From Patiria pectinifera (lineage: Eukaryota > Echinodermata > Asteroidea > Valvatida > Asterinidae): a stretch of 64,000 bases of DNA. The notes under the pieces are model-generated. The model was not told the DNA's origin, made no database searches, and worked only from the letters and a program-made list of their open reading frames with translations. This document shows positions 54,976 through 64,000 of this stretch, in pieces. Where the stretch lies: assembly GCA_029964075.1 (NCBI GenBank), contig CM057135.1, positions 12,550,863 through 12,614,862 on the forward strand, written 5' to 3'. Every line of letters begins with the position of its first letter. The first letter of the stretch is position 1. Made by a program: the position numbers and the translations under genes.

Positions 54976-55491
54976 GCAACCTCGTCCCCAGGGTGTCGAG
55001 CAGTACGCGCCCACCACTACCTGCTCTCTCACCCTGGTATTGGATCATTTGCATGTGCAAGATTTTTGCAAACGTATGCAAATGAGGAACAGTCTGGTGC
55101 CTGGATATGCGTTACACATTAGCGTTTGTTTTTGTATGCGGTGTCTGGGGTAAAAACAGAGCCAATTCGTAGCAGCGCGAGCACGGCGTGAGTTACGAAA
55201 ACACGATTTTTGAAATCAAACTGTTACGATCTTATCGAGACAACATGCAGTATCATATTTCATATTAATATGAGCAAATTGGAAAGGAAATTAGTATTTT
55301 CGAGAAGGCGTGGACGAATGATCGCGAAAACACGTACTGCACGTTGTGAATATATAGCACCAAGTACACGATAAAAATCCATTACTCGCCAATTGCGGTA
55401 TCCAATCAGGATACAGGAAGAAAGTTTCCTATCCAGGGTTTACTATTGGAAACCGTGTTGGAAATAAAGTAAGCACTGGGGACGAGGTTGG
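54976..55491. mobile_element. Inverted-repeat element with 9-bp target duplication
   Basis: The ends CAACCTCGTCCCCAG and CTGGGGACGAGGTTG are perfect 15-bp inverted repeats. GGTCGACTG occurs on both sides, a 9-bp target duplication. A partial relative lies at 42126. No coding capacity is seen; 9 bp would fit a Mutator-type superfamily. Confidence 0.8.
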
Positions 55492-56699
55492 GTCGACTGG
55501 TCACACTCGACACTGCAGAAAAAAAATGTGAAGAGAATTTTCCCAAGGGATAACCATGTTACAAATTAAAATTAACGGTCAAAGATAGATTGAACTGACA
55601 TGTTTGTCCAAGGTTATTTACAAAATGGATACCTCAATTAAAAGGAGTAGAAGGGAAAATATTTTACTGTTTCTCATTTGCCAATCAGCTCAACTTTAAT
55701 ATGATTGAAGATCGGTAGAACCTAATTGAGATATGGCATAAGGAAATATATTATGCAGATATTCTAAGAGAAAATAATCAACTAATCCATCCCTAGTATC
55801 TCACTAGAGAGCAGAGATTTTATCTCTATAGACCATGATCCACTCCTGGAAGCTGCAATATTTATTTTTCACCATTTCTACTTGAGTTCTTACAAGGGAG
55901 AGGATGTGTAAGAGAACAATGATAAAGAAGTAGGAAAGATTCAGAATATTCTTATAGAGAGCCGAGTATGAAATGAATGTATGTATCATAACAGACTTTT
56001 TATATTTTCCAGAAATGCTTGTGTATGCTCAGGAGATATTTAGAGTTCATTAGTTGTGTATTAGACAACCACTCGTTGAATCAGATTATTCTAAAGATGT
56101 TCCAGAGGAAGTTGAAAATGCATCCCAATCGGTGATAAGAAACTCAAGTATCGGCATAAAAAGTTTGAATGCTATTTACAAATGTTCACATCAACCATCA
56201 TAAAAATCAAGTTTCATCGCAAGTAGCAGCCTGTTCCACTGTGCGATAATCCACTTGTAACAACAAGAAAGAAACAACAGTAAAAATAAAATCACCACTC
56301 CCAAGACCTGGTTCCAGCTGAAGGCGGGAGCAAAATTAGCTGTTAGGCTAATCAGCATAAAAAAGTGAGTTAAGTCCAATAATTATATACGTTAAGTCCA
56401 ATAATTATTAAGAAGTATATATCGCTACTGACTGCAAGAACCTGTTGTTTGGAAAGTACGGGTTGCTCTGCTGACCTTTAGTTGATCGTTGAGATCGTCT
56501 CAAAGTACGTGGAGGGGCTTCAGGAAGTTGACGTGTCCTAGTTGTTACGTGTAGAATCTTTGTCATCTGTGGCTACAGGTGTGTTGGATATGACAACACC
56601 AATATCTAGCTGAAGATCAGTGTCGGGCTCCGACTCTTCCTCAAAATCTATGCGCATTGGTGGATTAGTGGTTGATGGGGGTTGTTCGGTAACCACAAG
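55492..56699. other. Stretch downstream of the Ty3-like remnant
   Basis: No clear gene. A minus-strand frame at 56191-56379 encodes a hydrophobic segment of about 20 residues (WNQVLGVVILFLLLFLSCCY), reminiscent of an env transmembrane anchor and in the right order after an integrase end. This is weak evidence. Confidence 0.3.
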
Positions 56700-57066
56700 A
56701 TGAGAAGGGATGTTTTAATATCAAGGAGTTCACTACCCTTCTGTTCCCTGAACCATCCGCCAACTGGATGACGTACACAAAGGAGGAACTATCAGGTTGA
56801 TGAATAATCTTGTAAACATCAGGAAACTAAAAGTCTTGTGTTTTAGCACGTTCAGTACTATGTTTATGCAGCAACACACAATCACCACATTTAAGCTTTT
56901 TGGGGTAGGTTCTGCAAACAAAACGCTCATTGTTCCTAGCCAGCTCTCTGTCCAACCTTGTCTTGGCTAATTTGTAGGCGTCGTTCAACCTTTGACGATG
57001 AAAAACAATCCAATTGTCATTGAAAAACCTCTCTTTGTCACCACCCAGTAGAGGATCTATAGGCAA
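56700..57066 (-). pseudogene. Ty3-like integrase C-terminal remnant
   Basis: A minus-strand frame begins MPIDPLLGGDKERF, then helical LNDAYKLAKTRLDRELARN, then KKLKCGDCVLLHKHS, and after a stop or shift PDVYKIIHQ with a chromodomain-like strand region to about 56725. This is the usual end of Ty3/gypsy-type integrases (the G-D-x-V-L-L box followed by 'G-P-y-x-V'-like sequence). The rest of pol is absent. It abuts the decayed virus-like copy. Confidence 0.6.
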
Positions 57067-57171
57067 TGGGGTTTTGCACTGAAAACCCTGGTAGCCCAGG
57101 GTTTTGTGTGTAAACTCTTAATGACCAAAAGCATCGAGACCGTCCTACTAATGCGTTTGTATTGTAATAAT

Positions 57172-58590
57172 TTGATCGATGCCCAACAGATGTCGACAAA
57201 TGATGTCATTATAGTTGTTGTCTAGCGCGTTAGATGCGTCGTCGCCCGGTGCAGGAGCGGCTAGGTCGAACAAGATCTGTCTGATTGTAAAATACAGATG
57301 AAAGTTAAAGATGGCCCAAACGTACGTCTTGCTCGCGTTTAAAAGATCGAGTCCAACACCACACCCAATAGTAGCGCATTATATCGCAAAATTTAACTGA
57401 TTTTGATAAAATGATAATGGATGCGGTTTCCAACGTTCTACACCCGGGTCGGTCTTAATTGGAGGTAATTTATAGTATGAGGTAAAAGTCGGGAAATGAG
57501 GTGAAAAACCCGTTGGTATTGTTTACTATAATCTCGAGTTCACTGAGTTAAGCGTTTTGTAATCTTTTTGTCAACGCAGGGATTCGTAGCAACTACCAAT
57601 CGTATCAGTTTATTCAGAATAAAATCACTCATCGTTTAGCTTTAATATAACAAAAAATGAATGCATTCTTTTCAGTTGTTTCAAAACAAGCAGACGTTTT
57701 AATTAGAAGACGTCGTAAATAATCTAAAGTGCCAAAAATCTGTACGCGTAAAAACGGTTGATGTTCAACGCCGGATTTTATAAGATTTCAAGCGCCACGG
57801 AGAATGATTGGTATACGCACAGACGAAGACCTGTTGATACTTCTGTTGAATCTAAAAGACCCGCCGAGTACGATCCATATGTACAAATCAGAACAGACAG
57901 AGATTTAATAGAGCGACTGGTACCCAAGATACCCTACGACTATTTCTTTCAGAAACGAAAATGTTTTCAAAAGAGTTATAAAACGATCTAATAGTAGCTT
58001 ACGAAGAAGATATAATAGAATTTTCTTAGAATCGCTCAAAGAAGAAAGAGAACAAATAGGTACGTACAACTTTATCCGATAAGAGTCGAGGAGAAACACC
58101 AACCGACGTACAAGAAAATATGTTGATATTTTTAAGCAGAGCCTCATCTGTAATAAATAATTACATCCTTCAAGATAAAAAATATAGCGCTAGAGTATAT
58201 TGAAGATAGAATTAGCAAACCACTGATGAGAGTACTTAGAGATGTTGGGTAATAATACGAGGACGTCTGATCGTGTCGGGTGATGATTTAGATTTGATTA
58301 TTCCGAGTCATTTACTACCGTTGCCAACCGGAGTCACCTGTTCGGTCACCATACAACCAGGGTGATACGACATCGATCACGAATAGTGAAGCAAATCTCA
58401 AATTGCGTTTAAAAAGAAAACTCTCTGGATTACTCAAATTACCCAAAGGAAGGCTGATACACAAAGTGGTGTATACGGGGTCTTATGATGTTAATCCGTT
58501 TTCATTTATGTTTATTTGCTGCCAACAGTGGGAGAAATAGCGACAATTACCACGGTGGTCGACCTCCCGACATCTTAAAAAACGTCAAGC
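57172..58590. pseudogene. Decayed second copy of the virus-like block
   Basis: Colinear with about 2520-4070. 57172-57640 matches the N-terminal half of the 481-aa gene (minus strand), 57640-57660 the divergent promoter region, and 57665-58590 the broken plus-strand gene. Both parts carry many stops and indels; the longest open piece is 57758-57991. It keeps the 47 bases that are lost from the first copy. Similarity by eye is roughly 75-80%. Neither end coincides with a repeat or target duplication that I can see. Confidence 0.8.
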
Positions 58591-60480
58591 ATGATAACGT
58601 GCTCGCATTGATCTGTTTCGGGTGATGGTTTTATCTTCGGTATTTTTTCCAGGAATTTACCAAATACTTCGAAATATTCACCCGGAAAAGGAAGCTATTT
58701 ATCCCTCGCGTGTTTTAAGGTCGCGTTGTTAACGTCGAATTTCCTTTGTAGTATATAATTTTGTGCGGGGAATCCCCCTTTTCTCTCGCGTTTCAAGGTC
58801 GTGTTTTTTTCATGTTTAATTCCAACACGTTCGAGGTCGTGCTTGGTCAGGCGAGTCTAGACTCGTCGGTCTAGGATCCCCTTTGTATTACCTTCTTGTT
58901 GGTTTAAGGGGCAGTTTGGTTTTCATCTCAAGGGGGCACTTTAATGACCGCTAGTGGGGCACTTGTGTTGCCCTTGAAAACTTTGGGGGGCAAGTGTCCC
59001 CCACCCTTCCCGGTTCCACCACCCCCTGACCCTCGGTTTTGTTTCACAATGCAAAACTAACAAAGTCTTCGTTTTCTTGCTGATTAGTACACATCTGCTA
59101 GCGTATGTACATCGTAAATGTAATTTGTGGCAATTTGCTACTTCGCACAGGTCACAAGCACCGATTCATTGATAAAAGGCCCATATTGAAAAGCTACATG
59201 ATCATCATGTACTGTGTACCGTTGCAATATAAGCCTGTGCTAATTTATAAACGTCCCAAAAATATGCCTTTTGGAAAATCGCACATGTAAAGAAACCGTC
59301 ACACGATCCTTAAAAAAGCTCATGAGTATGCCTGGGTTCCGCTCATAAGTCTGATGCCTCATAGGTCCGACACCTCATAAATATTATAGCAACACTAAAA
59401 ATTAAGTTGAAGTTATTTGCATACTCGTGTTGCTCAGAAGTTCCAATTTGTGTTTGTTTCAAAAGGAAAAATGGAAATTCATAAAAATAAAGTACCTGAT
59501 ACTATTGTTTTCCAGAATTGCCGAAAAATATTTTAAAATAGTATGAAATTGTGTTTAAATAAATCGACCTAGTATACCCGAAATGTTCAAAGTATAAAAT
59601 ATAGTCAACAGAAAATCCTTTTTGCCATCTCATACAAGAATTAAATAAAGAATCATTAGGGAAAAACTAATTCTCAAAAATACTTGCAAATCACGACAAC
59701 AGATTGATTCCAAAAGTTAATCAGTCGTGATTACAAGACAAATTTCCGGCCTTGTCCGTTTTGACGGCCTTTATTTCTGGCAATAAACAAAGCATACAAA
59801 AGACCAGAATGTTGCATAAATGATGGCATAAAAAGGTTTTAGGCATAAAAATGTTTTAGGCATAAAAAGGTTAAATATCGGACAAGGGATTTACTCACCA
59901 CTTGGGATGGTCTACGCTCATGCCTACTCCGTGTCCGATGTCAAAATCGGAGATCAGACAGCAGTGAAAATAGATGAAACTGCTATCTAAGATCAGCAGT
60001 TAAAATAGACGAAACTGCTATCGGGGAGCCTCTCTAAAAATTGCAGTAAAAGTGGAGAGTGTAAGATGATGGTCTGAACGCAACGAGGTGTTGGATCGAA
60101 ATCCAAGATATTTCGCAGCTAGTCTTACAAGAAAACTAACCGAAAACGCCCGGAATGTCAGCTATTTTTTCTTAAACAAAGCGCGTGGAATGTTAAACTC
60201 GCATGCTTGCTACGCCCATCGCATAGTTGAGCAAAATTCTAGGCGGCGCGCGCTGTAAAAAAAAAGTTTAGTTGGCCGCGAGAGGGCGCTAGGCAAAAAG
60301 CATGATCGCAATGGCTGCTCACATGCATGTGAGTCGACACAAACGCGTTGTTACAAAATTTATGAAATGAATGCTGGAGTACATGGAGTAAGGAACCTGT
60401 CGGGTAAAAGTAAGTACTGAAACCCGACCTGGTTACATTACGTACGACATATAGTACGTACATACCAGCACTTGGTTGGT
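58591..60480. other. Non-coding stretch
   Basis: No gene recognised. Small repeats are present: three GGCATAAAAA(G/T)GTT units at 59822-59872, and a duplicated CAGTxAAAATAGA(T/C)GAAACTGCTATC at about 59960 and 59998. Confidence 0.35.
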
Positions 60481-60499
60481 TCTTCACCTAAGGACTTCC

Positions 60500-60775
60500 A
60501 CAAGGGAGTATAACCATGAGGCCAAAAACACCGGGGCAAACCCCTTCTCTTAGCAGTAAGTGTTACTGGGTTCTTTTACGTGCGTTAAGCCTTATACAAC
60601 ACACGGGACCTCCGGCTTAACGTCCCATCCGAAGGACGAAGCAATAATGGCTAAGTGCCTTGCTTAAAGGCACAAGTGTCCGGGCCCGGGCTCGAACCCA
60701 CGCCACTGTTGCCTCTGAAACACCCGAGCATGAGTCCGGTGCTCTTGACCGGACCATCTCGTAGGCACGAGATGT
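60500..60775 (-). mobile_element. SINE-like element
   Basis: On the minus strand GGGTTCGAGCCC (about 60689-60700) is a B box, preceded by a tRNA-like ATGGTCCGGTCAAGAGC A-box region (about 60745-60760). It is followed by a block containing TTAAGCAAGGCACTTAGCC, similar to the fragment at 31.5 kb. Confidence 0.6.
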
Positions 60776-60822
60776 ATGTCATTTAAAAGAGATATATATA
60801 AGAAGATGTCTGAAAAAGGGAA

Positions 60823-61215
60823 ATGTTTTTCCCCATGTCCCTCACACAGCTTATTGGTAGATATTCACTGCGATACGGAAAATACAACTGGCGCCAAGAC
60901 CAAACTCTGAGGGCGATTGCATCTGGTCTGGCACCCTATGTTGAAGAAGCCGGTTACACCTCTATGTTCTTACACCCCTATGTTCCGACTGCACATATTC
61001 CTATTCCTAACCCTAACCCTAACCGGGAGTAACACAATCTAGGTTGTCGGAACATAGGGGTGTCGGAGCATAGAGCAGTCACCGGAGAAGCCAATACGAG
61101 AAAAGGCCCAACATCAGAGTCCAACAACTTCTTCCCAACAATCGCATTCCGTACAGCTGATGGAACAACCTACATAAACCCAGCCTTGCCACTTCCAATC
61201 CAAAATTACTATTCC
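60823..61215 (+). pseudogene. Retroelement fragment interrupted by TTAGGG element
   Basis: The frame reads YNWRQDQTLRAIASGL before the inserted element and NNFFPTIAFRTADG after it. 'R.(D/N)QVL..(I/L)A' is common near the end of LINE reverse transcriptase proteins. The fragment is too short to classify; its main value is as a landing site for the inserted element. Confidence 0.4.
60952..61083 (-). mobile_element. TTAGGG-core miniature inverted-repeat element, copy 4
   Basis: Starts GGTTACACCTCTATGTTC, has a short CCCTAACCCTAACC core (about 61009-61024), and ends GGAGCATAGAGCAGTCACC. Flanks GAAGAAGCC and GGAGAAGCC form a 9-bp duplication with one mismatch. Confidence 0.85.
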
Positions 61216-61930
61216 TATTCAAAAAAAAAGTCAGCGGTAGAGTGCGAGCGCTTTTTGCTGCCGACCGAGGGAAAAACGCAGCGTGTTTTACGGCATGGCG
61301 CAAGCCGTGCCGGCTTCTCCATGCACGGGCCGAACGTGGGCATCCGTACACGGTGGCTCTTGCCGGCATGAGGTATGTACCGTTCGCCGTACGTTAACGA
61401 TCATAACTTCCATCCTTCCTTTTATTTTCGACCAAAACTATGCATTATATTTTTCATATAATTCTACTATTATTTCAGATTTTAAGGGGGTATTTTTCAA
61501 TATTTACTAACGTCAAACTGGCCAACCGTCATATGTTGAACATATAAAAACAAAGAGCAAGGAATGATTAAATGCTCGGAATCTAGAAAATAAGGGACGC
61601 AAACCTATTTTAAAAGGTGATTAAAATCAACAATTAACTCATTTAATTTCATCCTGTTGATAGATTTCACATGCGCACAAACTAAGTAATATACACTGTA
61701 CGTGGGTGAAACCCAATATGCACACTACTTGCACTGACGTGAGACGTGTGGGTTATATACGTAAACATTCAGTGCGTTCGATTACTTCCCCGCGCTTACT
61801 CGTGCAACCGTAACCGACTCGCCGAGCCGCTTACTTGGTTGCGTATCCCTTAAAGCCATGCAACGTCCAGCGTGTGCCTCAGACCGTGTCCGAATGGGGC
61901 GTCCACGGAGCATGGAGCTACAAACCCTAT

Positions 61931-62578
61931 ACAGTGCGAGTCAAAAAAAACTAAACACTTTTAAAATTGGCCATCCTTTTTTCTGTATAGATAAGATATT
62001 TTCACTGGATTAGTTTTCATGCATGACTGCACAGAAAACAAGTAAAGGGGTCAGGTGAAATCTGACTTGCACCAACTGGCCAGGGTTGGATAAAAATGAG
62101 ACAATTTAAAAGAACACAACCATTGTCTTGGTTCTGGTCATGGAAAGCATAATCAGTTCAGATTTGTGGATCTTGCTTGCACGGGTTTCAGTAGGCAAAT
62201 TTGGATGACCTCCAGGAAAGGATAAATCGTGAAATTGACATTTTCAGAAAAGACAGGGAGGTGATTCGCCGTGCTGTTGCAGGAATGATGCGCCGATCCC
62301 AGCTATGTGCATTGAACGAGATGGTGGCCATGTTGAGGACTAAGACACCGCGGAATTGAATTGGCTTTTTAATTTAATTTAAATGTTTTAAATAAACACG
62401 AAGTTTAAAAGCTAATGAAATTCTGTTTTGTCTCTTTGTTAGATAATGGTTGTGTTCTTTTAAATTGTTTCTTTCTTATCCAGCACTGACCAGTTGGTAA
62501 AAGTCAGATTTCACCCGACCCCTTTAATTGTCTCCTGTGCAGTCATTCATGAAAACTAATCCAGTGAAAATGTCACCA
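61931..62578. mobile_element. Deleted Tc1/mariner-like element
   Basis: Arms at about 61995-62137 and 62444-62573 are inverted repeats (ACTGGATTAGTTTTCATG with its complement; ACACAACCATT with its complement). Between them 62199-62340 encodes LDDLQERINREIDIF and RRAVAGMMRRSQLC, like the C-terminus of a DDE transposase of the IS630/Tc1 type. Most of the transposase is gone. Confidence 0.6.
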
Positions 62579-62821
62579 AAAGAAGCAGACAGAGTAACTC
62601 TTTTATTATTTGTGGTTTATTAAAACACTGCTTATAGCAGCCCACAGGCTGAATTACAAGTCAGTTTACATACAAATTTCAATAAAAATTAGATGAGGTT
62701 AAAATCACAAAGAGTAAACGGTAAAAACAAAAGAAAATTTTAAGTACAAAAAATATAGAATACATATCAAAATTTGCACAGAAAAACAATACATGTACTA
62801 TACTAAAAAGAACCGGTAATT

Positions 62822-64000
62822 TCATTGGGCTGGTGGGAGTGAACTGAGTGCGCTATTAACAAGTCTGTTGAAATATGGGACTGGGCTATTATAAAAACGG
62901 GTTGTTTTACAAGATGGAACATGAAGTGTTCGTTTGGACCGGAGATTCATAGTATGGGTGCTTTTAGATTGGACAAACCACTCATTGAATTTGCTTGAGT
63001 TAAAGGATTTCATTGCAAATTTGTTACAAAGGGAGGTTCTGCGCATGTCCAAGGGTTCCAAACCAAAACTGGTCAAAGCTTGTTCATATCCAGTATATTT
63101 TTGACCCAATATAATGTGGCACACTCTTCTTTGTATTGATTCCAATAGATTAGAAAGAGTTGTGGTGATGCCCGAGTGCCACAATGGGGCAGCATATTCT
63201 ATAACAGGCCTAATATAACCTTTATACACGGCCACAAGCTCTTTGTCAGTTAACCCTGTCATTTTGAGTTTCCTAAGCATTAAAAGTTTCATGTTGGCTT
63301 TTTTAACAATCTCCATGACATGGGCATCCCATTTTAAGTTGTTTTGCAATGTAACACCTAACAACTTTACACTGGGAACCTGTTGAAGATGAACATTAGA
63401 AATGGAATATTGAACGAAGGGAGGATCTTTTTTCCCAAAGTACACCTGCATGGTGTTACATTTAGAAGGGTTCAATTGGATTTTGTTTGCCAATGCCCAG
63501 TCATTGAGATTGTTTAAATCTGCCTGAATCCTGCTTACACCAGTAATGTGTCTATTTTCGCTGAGAGTGAGATCATCTACATATTTCCAGCATTTATTCT
63601 GAGTACAGTCAACGGCGTTATTAATATAGGCAAGGAATACAACAGGTCCGAGTTTAGTACCTTGGGGCACACCCCCAGAAAGAGTATGCCAATCAGAAAA
63701 TGTTTGTTTATACCTAACCCTTTGTTGACGACCAGTTAGGAAACTAACAATCCATTGCACAATAGCAGGCGATACACCCAACTCCAACAGTTTGTCAACA
63801 GCAATTTCATGGTTTACCAAATCAAAGGCTTTAGTAAAATCTGTGAGCACAAGGGTACTAACATTATTTGGAACACAAGCACCAGAGACTAGGTTATGAT
63901 AAACATCAACCAGGCAATGGGTAGTGGAGATTCCTTTCTGATTGCCATATTGCCTTTTATCGACATTGGGTTGGATAGAGTTCATGATCCATTTACAAAT
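62822..64000 (-). CDS. LINE reverse transcriptase, C-terminal 390 residues (partial)
   Basis: The frame is open from the window edge to a stop at 62822. It contains RT segments QYGNQKGISTTHCL, LVLTDFTKAFDLVNHEI (motif A), GGVPQGTKLGPVVFLAYIN (motif B), the catalytic KYVDDLTL (motif C), and a thumb region (KLLGVTLQNNLKWDAHV, VYKGYIRPVIEYAAPLWHS, ESIQRRVCHIIL). This is a non-LTR retrotransposon of the CR1/Jockey assemblage. No stops occur in the visible 390 residues, so it is young or intact; the 5' part (endonuclease) lies outside. The 3' UTR reaches about 62590, where it abuts the Tc1-like remnant. Confidence 0.88.
   Translation of the reverse strand: MCKWIMNSIQPNVDKRQYGNQKGISTTHCLVDVYHNLVSGACVPNNVSTLVLTDFTKAFDLVNHEIAVDKLLELGVSPAIVQWIVSFLTGRQQRVRYKQTFSDWHTLSGGVPQGTKLGPVVFLAYINNAVDCTQNKCWKYVDDLTLSENRHITGVSRIQADLNNLNDWALANKIQLNPSKCNTMQVYFGKKDPPFVQYSISNVHLQQVPSVKLLGVTLQNNLKWDAHVMEIVKKANMKLLMLRKLKMTGLTDKELVAVYKGYIRPVIEYAAPLWHSGITTTLSNLLESIQRRVCHIILGQKYTGYEQALTSFGLEPLDMRRTSLCNKFAMKSFNSSKFNEWFVQSKSTHTMNLRSKRTLHVPSCKTTRFYNSPVPYFNRLVNSALSSLPPAQ

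Overview
The window is animal genomic DNA: multi-exon genes with GT/AG introns, no operons, and dense transposable elements (BEL/Pao and Ty3-like LTR retroelements, Penelope with a GIY-YIG domain, several LINEs, tRNA-derived SINEs, many terminal-inverted-repeat elements). TTAGGG-type repeats, BEL/Pao and GIY-YIG Penelope together suggest a marine invertebrate, perhaps a deuterostome such as an echinoderm or amphioxus. This is a low-confidence guess made without any database.

Layout. Bases 1-5415 are a compact, virus-like gene block: close-packed, convergent and divergent genes, AT-rich promoters sharing a near-identical 23-bp motif, a hairpin with A- and T-tracts between two convergent genes, and a TFIIB-like transcription factor. 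A decayed second copy of part of this block lies 53 kb away (57172-58590). Comparing the copies shows that two adjacent reading frames in the first copy were one gene, split by a 47-bp deletion. Next comes a lone gene (5962-6624) preceded by iteron-like repeats. From 7 to 25 kb there are no convincing host genes; this stretch holds inverted-repeat elements, hexanucleotide arrays, a 3.3-kb foldback structure and a Penelope element with an inverted truncated copy.

Two host-type genes converge in the middle: a RecQ-like helicase (+, 26.0-28.1 kb) and a DUF6589-like gene with PHD fingers (-, 31.6-46.4 kb). A terminal-inverted-repeat element packed with hairpin-forming arrays (28.1-31.2 kb) sits between them. 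The DUF6589-like gene is cut inside one exon by a full-length BEL/Pao retrotransposon (33736-41938) with a perfect 5-bp target duplication and nearly identical LTRs. A minisatellite, a second and degraded BEL/Pao element, Ty3-like remains, the decayed virus-like copy and a LINE running off the edge fill 47-64 kb.

Four copies of a 130-150-bp element carry TTAGGG repeats in their core, between inverted ends built from the motif CTATGTTCCGAC, and are flanked by 8-9-bp target duplications. This family and the two-copy virus-like block are the most interesting items. Exon limits, frames and repeats were read by eye; family names marked as recollection have not been checked by search.
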